The translations under genes and the position numbers were made by a program. From Acidobacteriota bacterium (GTDB lineage Bacteria; Acidobacteriota; Vicinamibacteria; Vicinamibacterales; UBA2999): a stretch of 64,000 nucleotides of DNA. Below the pieces are notes generated by a model. That model worked only from the letters and a program-made list of their open reading frames with translations, searched no databases and had not been told where the DNA came from. The stretch spans positions 62,001 through 126,000 of the forward strand of contig JAGNJW010000014.1 in the NCBI GenBank assembly GCA_018000455.1. Direction: 5' to 3'. Below, piece after piece: positions 38,087 through 46,295 of this stretch. Each line of letters opens with the position of its first letter. Position 1 is the stretch's first letter.

Positions 38087-39325
38087 GTGCCACAGATTCC
38101 GATCGACTTCGTGCTCTTCGCCCTCACGCTGGCGGGCGTCGCTCTCTTCCATCACCACACGCTGAAGGTCGCCGCCTCGGGCTTGGCGGTCATCACGGTT
38201 TACAAGCTGCTCTACTCGCCGTTCCGCGAGGGCGCGGGGTTCGCCGGCCTGGCGACGCACCTCGGGCACGAGTGGGTGATCATCGTGAACCTTGGCTTGC
38301 TGCTGACCGGCTTCGCGCTGCTGGCGCGGCACTTCGAGGAGAGCGGGGTGCCGGAAGCGCTACCGAAGGTGCTGCCGCCGGGGTGGATCGGCGGCTTTTC
38401 GCTCCTCTGCCTCGTCTTCGTCCTGTCGTCGTTTCTCGACAACATCGCCGCCGCCCTCATCGGCGCCACCGTGGCCAAGATCGTCTTCCCCAAGGTGCAC
38501 GTCGGCTATCTGGCTGCCATCGTCGCCTGCGCGAATGCCGGCGGCGCCGGCAGTGTCGTCGGCGACACCACCACGACCATGATGTGGATCGACGGCGTCT
38601 CGCCGTTCGATGTCACGCACGCCTACCTGGCCGCGGTGCCGGCGCTCCTGGTCGTGGGCCTCGTCGCCGCGCGCCAGCAACACTCCTACGCGGCGATGCA
38701 TGCGGCCAGCGACGTTGCGCACCCGATCGATTGGGGACGCCTCGGCGTCGTCGCGATACTGCTCCTCGCCGCCCTGGCCACCAACCTGGGCGTGAACGCG
38801 GCTGCCCCGGAACTGGCCAACCACTTCCCGATACTCGGCGCCGCCCTGTGGGGCGCGCTCCTTGCCACCTCCGGCGCTCGCCGGCCCGATTGGGGCGCCC
38901 TGCCGAGCGCTTTGACCGGTTCCGTGTTCCTGCTGTCGCTGGTGCTGGCCGCCTCGATGATGCCGGTGGAGCGCCTGCCCCCGGCCTCGTGGGTCACATC
39001 CCTCAGCCTCGGCTTCGTGTCGGCCGTGTTCGACAACATCCCACTGACGGCACTCGCACTGAGACAGGGTGGTTACGACTGGGGCGTGCTCGCCTACGCC
39101 GTGGGCTACGGTGGTTCGATGGTCTGGTTCGGCTCGTCGGCCGGGGTGGCCGTGACGAATGTGTTCCCGCACGCCAAGTCCGTCGGCCAGTGGGTGCGCC
39201 ACGGCTGGCACGTGGGCGTGGCCTATGTCGTCGGCTTCGCGGTGATAATACTCCTTTGGGGATGGCATCCCCAGGAGCCACACCGGCCCCCGCCCGCAGG
39301 CGCGGCGGCCGTCGAGGCGCACTGA
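38087..39325 (+). CDS. NhaD/citrate-type (IT superfamily) sodium-proton antiporter-like protein
   Basis: A 412-residue protein with about 11 membrane helices. Two inverted repeats carry SFLDNIAAALIGATVAKIVF and FVSAVFDNIPLTALALRQGG (DN pairs), and GDTTTTMMWIDG sits between. These are marks of the ion-transporter superfamily (NhaD, ArsB, CitM); a Na+/H+ antiporter is most likely. GTG 38087 has GGAG nine bases before it; an upstream ATG would fuse unlike sequence. No regulator lies nearby. Confidence 0.75.
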   Translation: MPQIPIDFVLFALTLAGVALFHHHTLKVAASGLAVITVYKLLYSPFREGAGFAGLATHLGHEWVIIVNLGLLLTGFALLARHFEESGVPEALPKVLPPGWIGGFSLLCLVFVLSSFLDNIAAALIGATVAKIVFPKVHVGYLAAIVACANAGGAGSVVGDTTTTMMWIDGVSPFDVTHAYLAAVPALLVVGLVAARQQHSYAAMHAASDVAHPIDWGRLGVVAILLLAALATNLGVNAAAPELANHFPILGAALWGALLATSGARRPDWGALPSALTGSVFLLSLVLAASMMPVERLPPASWVTSLSLGFVSAVFDNIPLTALALRQGGYDWGVLAYAVGYGGSMVWFGSSAGVAVTNVFPHAKSVGQWVRHGWHVGVAYVVGFAVIILLWGWHPQEPHRPPPAGAAAVEAH

Positions 39326-39351
39326 CGACGGTATCGTGACGAGGCGCGCCG

Positions 39352-40560
39352 TTAGCGCGCCACCGCTGGCGCGGCACGCATCCATGTCTGCACGACGAAC
39401 GCGAGCACGACGAGCAAGGCGACGTCGGCTTCGAACACCAACGCCAGTTCCGGTCCGCTGATGAAGCCGGCGAGGATCGGACTGGCCGCCAGACCGATGA
39501 GCGACGCCGTCATCATCAAGCCGAATCCCGTCGCGTGCGCGTCGGGCGGCAGCAGCGCGCCGCCCGACGTGTAGGCCGCCGTCATGCCGACGCCGATGGC
39601 CATCCCCGACACTGCCAGCGCCACCGCGAAGGCGGCGATCGATGGCACCAGAATCAGCAGCAGCAAGCCCGCGGCCGTGGCCAGCGACGACCATGTGATG
39701 AGCGCGCGCGGCGCGTGCCGCATGAGCAGGGGCGCCGCAATGCGGTGGCCGAGGGCGGCGAAGATCGCCGCCACCGAGAACAACACCCCCGAGACGAACG
39801 GCACCTGTGAGGCCGGCACCAGGCGCTCGACGTAGAGCGGCAGGATCGGCCCGAAGCTGCGGTCGACGAGCTGCATCCCCAGGATGACGATGAAGACCAT
39901 CCAGAAACCCGGCGTGGCCGCCAGCTCGCGCAGCACCGCGATCATTCCGCGCGAGGCCGCGCGGGCCTGGCGCGTGCGTGGCTCCTGGTAGACGACGGTG
40001 ATGAGCAGCACGGCCGCAAGATAGAAGGCGGCCGCGAGAAAGAACGTCGCGCGAAGGCCGACCACGGGCGCCAGTACGCCACCGACGAGCGGGCCGATTG
40101 CCGGGCCGAGGCGCTGGGCGACCTGCACGGTGCCGATGGCCGCCGCCATCTGCTGGCGCGGCACCGACTCGGCCGCCATCGAGACGGTGAGCGCGCCGTA
40201 GCCGGCGAAGACACCGAGCAGCGCCCGCAGGCCGAAGAGTTGCCACGGCGTGGCCACGAGCCCCATCGCCGCCATCGTCACCACAAAAGCGAGCAGCGAG
40301 CGGATCACCAGCACCTTGCTGCCGTAACGGTCGCCGACGCGTCCCCAGAGCGGCGCGCTGATGGCGGTGACGGCCGGCGTGGCGCCGAGCGTGAGGCCGG
40401 TCCAGAGCGCGATATCGGCCACGTCCTGCACGCCGAGTTCGCGGATGTAGAGCGGCAGGAAGGGCATCACGAGCGTGAAGCCCGCAAAGCCGATCCCGTT
40501 GGCAGCGGCCGCGGCGAACACGTTGCGCCGGGAGTCGAACGTCCCGGCCGCGCCTGTCAT
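39352..40560 (-). CDS. MFS transporter
   Basis: A 402-residue 12-helix major facilitator. The loop 2-3 signature GRVGDRYGSK (residues ~65-74) is clear, and LGHRIAAPLLMRHAPRAL is in loop 8-9. It looks like a drug/multidrug DHA1-type exporter, but the substrate is not readable. It follows glpX by 17 bases on the same strand, so probably shares its transcript. The gene ends 26 bases from the convergent NhaD-like gene. Confidence 0.85.
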   Translation of the reverse strand: MTGAAGTFDSRRNVFAAAAANGIGFAGFTLVMPFLPLYIRELGVQDVADIALWTGLTLGATPAVTAISAPLWGRVGDRYGSKVLVIRSLLAFVVTMAAMGLVATPWQLFGLRALLGVFAGYGALTVSMAAESVPRQQMAAAIGTVQVAQRLGPAIGPLVGGVLAPVVGLRATFFLAAAFYLAAVLLITVVYQEPRTRQARAASRGMIAVLRELAATPGFWMVFIVILGMQLVDRSFGPILPLYVERLVPASQVPFVSGVLFSVAAIFAALGHRIAAPLLMRHAPRALITWSSLATAAGLLLLILVPSIAAFAVALAVSGMAIGVGMTAAYTSGGALLPPDAHATGFGLMMTASLIGLAASPILAGFISGPELALVFEADVALLVVLAFVVQTWMRAAPAVAR

Positions 40561-40577
40561 CGCACTCACCGCGGCGA

Positions 40578-41567
40578 CTAGAACCGGATCTTGACCGACG
40601 GCCCCGCGTAGACCTGGATGCTGTCGATGAAGCGGATGCGATGCGGGTTGTTCTGCATCACGATCGAGCTCATCCGGATGCCGTCGCCGAAGAAGCGCAC
40701 GCCCTTGAGCAGGCTCCCGTCGGTCACGCCAGTGGCGGCAAAGATGATGTGCTTGCCACGCGCGAGATCTTCCGACCGGTAGAGGCGTTTGGTGTCGGTG
40801 ATGCCCATGGCACGGCACCGTTCCTCGTCCTCGGGTTTGGCAATCACCAGGCGCGCGAGGATTTCGCCGTTGAGACACCGCATGGCCGCGGCGGTGAGCA
40901 CGCCTTCAGGGGCGCCACCGGTCCCCATCACGGCGTGGACGCCGCTGCCGGACACCGCGGCCGCGATGCCCGCCGACAGATCGCCGTCGCCGATGAGCCG
41001 AATGCGCGCGCCAGTGGCACGAATGTCGCGGATGAGTTTCTCGTGCCGGGGGCGATCGAGCACCACCACGGTGAGCTCGTCGACCTGGCGTCCGAGGGCG
41101 CGGGCGATGGCGCGCAGGTTGTCGCGCACCGGCGCGTCGAGGTCGACCAGGTGCTTCGAGCTCGGCCCGACGACGAGCTTCTCCATGTAGAGATCCGGCG
41201 CGTGGAGCAGACCGCCCTCGTCGGAGGCCGCGAGCACGGCAATGGCATTCGGTGCGCCGGTCGCGCACAGGTTGGTGCCCTCGAGCGGATCGACGGCGAT
41301 GTCGATTTTGTCGTAGGTGCGGTGTTCGCCGTGGCCCTTGCCGGCCAGCCCCACCTTCTCGCCGATGAAGAGCATCGGCGCCTCGTCGCGCTCACCTTCT
41401 CCGATGACGATGGTGCCATCGATCGGGACGGTATCGAGTTCGTGCCGCATGGCCTCGACCGCCGCCTGATCCGAGCCGTGCCTATCGCCCTGCCCCATCG
41501 TGTGGGCACACGCGATGGCTGCTTGCTCGACCACGCGCAGGAACTCGAGGGAGAGATCTGATTCCAT
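40578..41567 (-). CDS. glpX: Class II fructose-1,6-bisphosphatase (GlpX)
   Basis: A 329-residue GlpX-type FBPase, the gluconeogenic enzyme that hydrolyses fructose 1,6-bisphosphate. It has [16 protein letters not shown] and the metal-binding DPLEGTNLC (in [11 protein letters not shown]), [20 protein letters not shown], and [23 protein letters not shown] 41567 gives the normal [18 protein letters not shown] start. It lies downstream of the SAM hydroxide gene with an 82-base gap. Confidence 0.95.
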   Translation of the reverse strand: MESDLSLEFLRVVEQAAIACAHTMGQGDRHGSDQAAVEAMRHELDTVPIDGTIVIGEGERDEAPMLFIGEKVGLAGKGHGEHRTYDKIDIAVDPLEGTNLCATGAPNAIAVLAASDEGGLLHAPDLYMEKLVVGPSSKHLVDLDAPVRDNLRAIARALGRQVDELTVVVLDRPRHEKLIRDIRATGARIRLIGDGDLSAGIAAAVSGSGVHAVMGTGGAPEGVLTAAAMRCLNGEILARLVIAKPEDEERCRAMGITDTKRLYRSEDLARGKHIIFAATGVTDGSLLKGVRFFGDGIRMSSIVMQNNPHRIRFIDSIQVYAGPSVKIRF

Positions 41568-41649
41568 GGTTGACCCGGCCCCGGTGGCCGCCGTCGGCGC
41601 GGGCCAACCCCGTGCAGGACAACGACTTAGCGGGCGACCGCCAATCGTA

Positions 41650-42450
41650 TCACAGGCCCTCGCGGCGGTACACCGTGACCGGCGCGCCGACGCCGGCGCC
41701 GAGGTGCGCGGCGGCGCTGGCCCCGTTGACCGCGATCTCGAGGTGGTCGGTGCTGCCAAAGAGCGCGCACAGCTCACCCGGTGCCGCTTCTGCGTAGGTG
41801 GCGACCAGGCGCGGGATCTCGCGTCCGCCCAGGCACACTTCGATTCGACCGCAGCGCAGCAGCAGCTCCATCGCCGGTCGATCGATGTTCGAGATGAGAT
41901 TCCCGAAGCGATCCACAGCCTCAACTTCCCCGTCGATCCCGCGCGTGCCGACCAGCGGCGCCGGCCACGACAGGCGCTCGAAGCCGTGCACGGTCGGGCC
42001 GAGCGCGGCCACCGCCGTGCCCTTCGCCAGCCATGCGGCGGCCGGCGCGAAGCGATCGCGGGCCTCGAAGGTCTTGCTGGTGGTGGCTCGCTGGAACTTT
42101 CGCTCGGTGAGCTCGACGATCCGCTTCGGCGGATGCCGGTCGAGCAGCCCGGCGAGCAGGCCGTTGTCGGGGCCGACGACGCGGAACTCACCCGTGTCGA
42201 CCGCAATCCCCCGGCGCGCGCCGCCGACGCCTGGATCGACGACGGCCACGAAGATCGTGCCGGCCGGATAGCAGGCGCAGCACGCCGCGAGCAGGCGGGC
42301 ACCGGCGCGAATGTCGTGCGGCGGGATGTCGTGGCTGAGGTCGACCAGCGTGACGTCCGGACAAATCGAGAGCACGCTGCCCTTCATCGCCCCGACATAC
42401 GGATCGCTGGTCCCGAAGTCGGTGAGCAACGCGATGATCGGACGTGCCAT
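41650..42450 (-). CDS. SAM hydroxide adenosyltransferase (DUF62 family)
   Basis: A 266-residue DUF62 (fluorinase superfamily) enzyme that hydrolyses S-adenosylmethionine to adenosine and methionine. The family motif [17 protein letters not shown] opens it; [25 protein letters not shown] and [10 protein letters not shown] follow. It lacks any obvious chlorinase/fluorinase context. The methyltransferase-like gene ends 28 bases upstream, so it may control SAM levels or reverse a signal. Related enzymes are common in Acidobacteriota and Archaea. Confidence 0.9.
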   Translation of the reverse strand: MARPIIALLTDFGTSDPYVGAMKGSVLSICPDVTLVDLSHDIPPHDIRAGARLLAACCACYPAGTIFVAVVDPGVGGARRGIAVDTGEFRVVGPDNGLLAGLLDRHPPKRIVELTERKFQRATTSKTFEARDRFAPAAAWLAKGTAVAALGPTVHGFERLSWPAPLVGTRGIDGEVEAVDRFGNLISNIDRPAMELLLRCGRIEVCLGGREIPRLVATYAEAAPGELCALFGSTDHLEIAVNGASAAAHLGAGVGAPVTVYRREGL

Positions 42451-42478
42451 GCGCGATTCCTCAGCCGGGCGGCGTCGG

Positions 42479-43162
42479 TCAGAGTCCGGCCAGGTAGGCC
42501 GGCTTGCGCAAGATGATCTCCCGCATGTTGGTCTTCATGAGGAACGAATCCGACACGCGCAGGCTCTCGAAGAGCTTGATGATGTCGCGATTCTGCAGGC
42601 TGCGCTGACGCACGCGCGTGCCGGCGTAGGTGCGATAGCGCAGGTTGCCCTGATCGACCACCAGGTACTTCGTGTAGTGCGCGCGCCCGGGGTCGGTCGC
42701 CGTGCTGAAGAAGCCGAGCAGTGAGCCTTCGGCGCCGAGCAGCCGCGTGAGCGCCGTCGCGAGCGACGCCGCTGCTGCTCGCTCGAGGTAGTCGAACACG
42801 TCCCAACACAGGATGCCATCGACACTGCCTGGCTCGCTCTTGAAGCGCGTACGGAACAAGTCTGGCAGCTGGTCGAGCGTCCCGGCGACCGTGTGGCGCT
42901 CGATGTCGGCCATCACGTCTTCGACGCGGATACGGCAACCGAGTTCCTCGCCGAAGAACGAGACGTTGCCGCCCACGACCGGACCCAGGTCGAGCAGCGC
43001 CGGCGCCGGCTTGGCCGCCATGTTGGCCAGGAACTTCGGCAGCGCCTTGGTGGGATAGACGAGTTCGGGTGCGGCCGAAGCCGTAGACAGAGCGGTAGCC
43101 CCAGGGGCGCCTGTGCGTCGCCCGCCGAGCCGAGACAGAAGTTCGTTCAGTCCGCCTGCCAC
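42479..43162 (-). CDS. Methyltransferase-like protein
   Basis: A 227-residue protein with a degenerate class I SAM-methyltransferase fold. ALLDLGPVVGGNVSFFGEELG takes the place of motif I, VDGILCWDVFDYL that of motif IV, and LGAEGSLLGFF that of motif V, but the usual E/DxGxGxG is DLGPVVG, so activity is uncertain. It lies in an apparent operon from bactofilin to glpX. The target is unknown. An N-terminal Gly/Ala-rich tail (~1-35) precedes the fold. Confidence 0.6.
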   Translation of the reverse strand: MAGGLNELLSRLGGRRTGAPGATALSTASAAPELVYPTKALPKFLANMAAKPAPALLDLGPVVGGNVSFFGEELGCRIRVEDVMADIERHTVAGTLDQLPDLFRTRFKSEPGSVDGILCWDVFDYLERAAAASLATALTRLLGAEGSLLGFFSTATDPGRAHYTKYLVVDQGNLRYRTYAGTRVRQRSLQNRDIIKLFESLRVSDSFLMKTNMREIILRKPAYLAGL

Positions 43163-43217
43163 TCACCACTCCTGGCGAAGCCGGGGGGACACCGGCTTCG
43201 CTTCACGGAGATACTGG

Positions 43218-43760
43218 CTACGCGCCGGCCTTGTGGCCGGCGGCGGCAGGGGTCGGAGCTGCGGCGGGAGTGTCCTTGGCGGCAGGAGTGTCCTTCGCAG
43301 CGGGCTTGGCGTGCGTCTGCCCGGCGCGCTGCATGTCGATGGCGCCACGGAAGTGCGCACCCTCGGCGATTGCCACCCGCGGCGAGGTCACGTCGCCGTC
43401 GACCGAACCGTTGTCGCGGATGTCGACCTTCTCAGATGCCGTGACGTTGCCAGTGACTTCACCGAGCACGATGACCTGCTTGGCGAACACTTCCGCACGG
43501 ATCTTGCCGTTGGGGCCAATCGTCAGCGTGTTGTCCTTCAGCTCGATGCGCCCTTCGACGTTGCCTTCGATGGTGAGGTCCTCGCTGCCGCTCAGCTCCC
43601 CCTTGATGAAAACCGACTTACCGATGTTCACGTTGTCCCTCGCAGTCTCACGGCGAAAATCACCGCCACTGGGGACGGCAGGAGTGTGCGCCGGCGTCGC
43701 TGCTGGCGCGGGTGCCGGAGCCGGTGTAGCCGGCTTGGGCGACTCGTCACGCTTCCACAT
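43218..43760 (-). CDS. Bactofilin-family cytoskeletal protein
   Basis: A 180-residue bactofilin. The central right-handed beta-helix (about 45-140) shows repeated patterns such as VFIKGELSGSEDLTIEGNVEGRIEL, VIVLGEVTGNVTASEKVDIRDNGSVDGDV and RVAIAEGAHFRGAIDMQ. The N-terminal tail is Pro/Ala-rich and the C-terminal tail has the direct repeat AAKDTPAAKDTPA, both disordered. It likely forms filaments at the membrane. ATG 43760 has GGGGAGG upstream. TAGACA-18-TATACT promoter is at 43851-43880. Confidence 0.92.
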   Translation of the reverse strand: MWKRDESPKPATPAPAPAPAATPAHTPAVPSGGDFRRETARDNVNIGKSVFIKGELSGSEDLTIEGNVEGRIELKDNTLTIGPNGKIRAEVFAKQVIVLGEVTGNVTASEKVDIRDNGSVDGDVTSPRVAIAEGAHFRGAIDMQRAGQTHAKPAAKDTPAAKDTPAAAPTPAAAGHKAGA

Positions 43761-43850
43761 TGCTGAAACCTCCCCGAAAAACGGGCACACCATAGGCCCG
43801 CGCGCTCGCCGTCATTCACCTGGGAGATGGCTCCGGACTGAAGCCCCGCC

Positions 43851-43880
43851 AGTATAGGCATCGCTCGAAATGAGTGTCTA
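43851..43880 (-). promoter_or_regulatory. Sigma-70 promoter for the bactofilin operon
   Basis: On the minus strand TAGACA (43880-43875), 18-base spacer, TATACT (43856-43851). Predicted start near 43844 leaves an ~84-base leader before the bactofilin ATG. Confidence 0.55.
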
Positions 43881-43889
43881 GTCCTTTTG

Positions 43890-43918
43890 TTGCTGAGGGT
43901 TAGGGCATTTGCTAGGAT
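43890..43918 (+). promoter_or_regulatory. Candidate promoter for the cysteine desulfurase gene
   Basis: TTGCTG (43890-43895), 17-base spacer, TAGGAT (43913-43918). The -10 ends only nine bases before the GTG at 43928, so the transcript would be almost leaderless. Confidence 0.45.
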
Positions 43919-43927
43919 CATGATGTC

Positions 43928-45082
43928 GTGCCGCGCATCTACCTTGACCATAACGCCACGACGCCCCTTGTATCGCCAGCTCTCGATCGCTTCTGTAGTG
44001 CGGCGCGGGAGGTCTGGGGGAATGCCTCGAGCGTCCACCACTTCGGCCAGCAGGCCAAGGCCGTGCTGGACGTGGCACGGGCCTCTGTAGCGGCCCTGCT
44101 CGCGGCCGAGCCCTCCGAGATCGTCTTCACGGGCGGCGGCACCGATGGTGACAACGCCGCCGTCCGGGGTGTGGCCGAGGCGCTCGAGCCAGCCGGCCGC
44201 CGCCACCTCATCATCTCGAGTATCGAGCACGAGGCGGTGCTGCAGACGGTCAAGGCCCTGGCCCGCCGCGGCTTCCGCGTGACGCACCTGCCGGTTGGCC
44301 AGAGCGGCGTCGTCGAGCCGGAGGCCCTCGCCACCGCCCTGGCCGATGACACGGCACTGGTCTCGGTCATGCACGCCAACAACGAGATCGGCACGCTGCA
44401 GCCGATCGCCGAGCTCGCCGCCCTGGCACGGGCGCGTGGCGCGCTCTTCCACACCGATGCCGTACAGACGGCCGGCAAGCTGCCGCTCGATGTCGGCGCC
44501 CTTGGGCTCGATCTTCTTTCGCTCTCAGCTCACAAGTTCGGCGGCCCGAAGGGCGCCGGAGCGCTGTGGATCCGCCGTGGCGTGCGGCTCACGCCGTATG
44601 TGACCGGCGGCCGCCAGGAACGCAGCCGCCGCGCCGGCACCGAGAACGTGCCCGCGATCGCCGCCATGGGCGCCGCGGCCGACCATGCGCGTCAGACCAT
44701 GGCCGGCACGGCGAGGCGCGTCGCGGCGCTGCGCGACCGGCTCGAGCAGGGCATCCTGTCACGGGTGCCGAACACGAGCGTCAATGGCACCGGCGCGCGC
44801 GTGCCGAACACGACCAACATCAGCGTCGAAAGGGTGGAGTCGGAATCACTGCTCATCGCGCTGGACCTCGAAGGCATCGCCGTATCATCCGGTTCGGCCT
44901 GCTCGTCAGGCACGCTCGAACCATCGCACGTGCTCAAGGCGATGGGCTTCCTGCACGCGCGCACGCTCAACTCCCTGCGCTTCAGCCTCGGCGCCTCGAA
45001 CACCGAGGCCGAAGTCGACCACGTCCTCGAGGTGCTGCCGGCTCTCGTCACGAAGTTACGCGGCCTGGCGGCACGGGCCTAG
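43928..45082 (+). CDS. Cysteine desulfurase (NifS/IscS family)
   Basis: A 384-residue PLP enzyme that takes sulfur from cysteine as an enzyme persulfide. Markers are YLDHNATTP, HANNEIGTLQPI, HTDAVQTAGK, the PLP-Lys region SLSAHKFGGPKG and the catalytic Cys in SSGSACSSGTLEPSHVL. The start is GTG 43928 (M-P-R-I-Y-L). It lies 49 bases before mnmA, and the pair fits sulfur transfer to tRNA; it could also serve Fe-S assembly. Confidence 0.93.
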   Translation: MPRIYLDHNATTPLVSPALDRFCSAAREVWGNASSVHHFGQQAKAVLDVARASVAALLAAEPSEIVFTGGGTDGDNAAVRGVAEALEPAGRRHLIISSIEHEAVLQTVKALARRGFRVTHLPVGQSGVVEPEALATALADDTALVSVMHANNEIGTLQPIAELAALARARGALFHTDAVQTAGKLPLDVGALGLDLLSLSAHKFGGPKGAGALWIRRGVRLTPYVTGGRQERSRRAGTENVPAIAAMGAAADHARQTMAGTARRVAALRDRLEQGILSRVPNTSVNGTGARVPNTTNISVERVESESLLIALDLEGIAVSSGSACSSGTLEPSHVLKAMGFLHARTLNSLRFSLGASNTEAEVDHVLEVLPALVTKLRGLAARA

Positions 45083-45131
45083 TGGCGCCAACGAGACGCC
45101 CGACGGCCGCGACTGGAATCGAAGCAGGCAG

Positions 45132-46184
45132 ATGCGGATTGTCGTAGCCATGTCGGGCGGTGTCGACTCGTCGGTCGCGGCCGGTCTGCTCGCCGAGGCC
45201 GGCCACGAAGTGGTCGGCGTGTCGATGCAGCTCTACGACAACAGCCGCGGCTTCGGCACCTGCTGCACGATCGACGATCTGCACGACGCGCGGCGGGTGG
45301 CGGCACACCTCGGCTTCCCCCACTACATCGTGAACTTCGAGTCGCACTTCCACCGCCACGTGCAGCAGAACTTCGTCGACGAGTACGCCCGCGGCCGCAC
45401 GCCGATTCCGTGCGCGCACTGCAACAGCGAGGTCAAGTTCAGCGAGCTGTTGACGCGCGCCGGCGGCTACGGCGCCTCGCACCTGGCCACCGGCCACTAC
45501 GCGCGCATCGTGACCAGCGACGACGGCCGCGTGCACCTGTACCGCGGCCGCGACCGGGCCAAGGACCAGAGCTACTTCCTCTTCTCGCTCACCCAGGCGC
45601 AGCTCGCGCAGGCCCTCTTCCCCGTTGGTGACCTCGCGAAGGACGACGTGCGGCGCGCAGCGGCCAGCATGGGACTCGACGTGGCCAGCAAGCCCGACAG
45701 CCAGGAGATCTGCTTCGTGCCCGACGACGACTACGCCGGGTTCCTCGAACGCGAATCGCCGGCCCTGGCCACGAGCGGCGCGGTCGTCGACCAGCACGGC
45801 CACACCATGGGCAGCCACGGCGGCGTACATCGCTTCACAATCGGTCAGCGCAAGGGTCTGGGACTGTCTGCCGGCGTCCCGCTCTACGTCGTCAACATCG
45901 ACGCAACGCGCCAGGAAGTTACGGTGGGCCCGCGTGAGGCGCTCGATCGGACCGGCTTCACCGTCTCACGTGTGAACTGGATCGCCGGCACGGCGCCCGC
46001 CGGCTGCATCACGGCGCAGGTGCAGATCCGCCATCGCCATCAGGCCGCAGCAGCTCGCGTCAGCGCGATTGACGACGGCCGCACTGAGGTCACGTTCGAG
46101 TCGCCGCAATCGGCGATCACGCCCGGCCAGGCGGCCGTGTTCTATGCCGGCGACGAAGTGCTCGGCGGCGGCTGGATTGACTGA
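45132..46184 (+). CDS. mnmA: tRNA-specific 2-thiouridylase MnmA
   Basis: A 350-residue enzyme that thiolates U34 of tRNA-Lys/Glu/Gln. The ATP-PP loop is MSGGVDSSVAA (7-17). CAHCNSEVKF at C94/C97 places C97 at the position of the nucleophile of the E. coli enzyme, with an extra Cys three residues before; the second active Cys is in DSQEICFVPDDDY. GHYARI and the C-terminal HRFTIGQRKGLG are typical. The cysteine desulfurase gene is 49 bases upstream. Confidence 0.94.
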   Translation: MRIVVAMSGGVDSSVAAGLLAEAGHEVVGVSMQLYDNSRGFGTCCTIDDLHDARRVAAHLGFPHYIVNFESHFHRHVQQNFVDEYARGRTPIPCAHCNSEVKFSELLTRAGGYGASHLATGHYARIVTSDDGRVHLYRGRDRAKDQSYFLFSLTQAQLAQALFPVGDLAKDDVRRAAASMGLDVASKPDSQEICFVPDDDYAGFLERESPALATSGAVVDQHGHTMGSHGGVHRFTIGQRKGLGLSAGVPLYVVNIDATRQEVTVGPREALDRTGFTVSRVNWIAGTAPAGCITAQVQIRHRHQAAAARVSAIDDGRTEVTFESPQSAITPGQAAVFYAGDEVLGGGWID

Positions 46185-46280
46185 ACGAAATGACAGCCCG
46201 TGGCGGGCGGTCGAACTGGGGCAACACGCCGCCGGATCGGCGTCCCATGGGAAGAGCCACCGGCAACGCCCGCACCGGTG

Positions 46281-46286
46281 TATCCT
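46281..46286 (+). promoter_or_regulatory. -10-like TATCCT close to a start codon
   Basis: Nine bases separate it from ATG 46296; if used, the transcript would be leaderless or nearly so. No clear -35. Confidence 0.3.
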
Positions 46287-46295
46287 GCCGGACGC

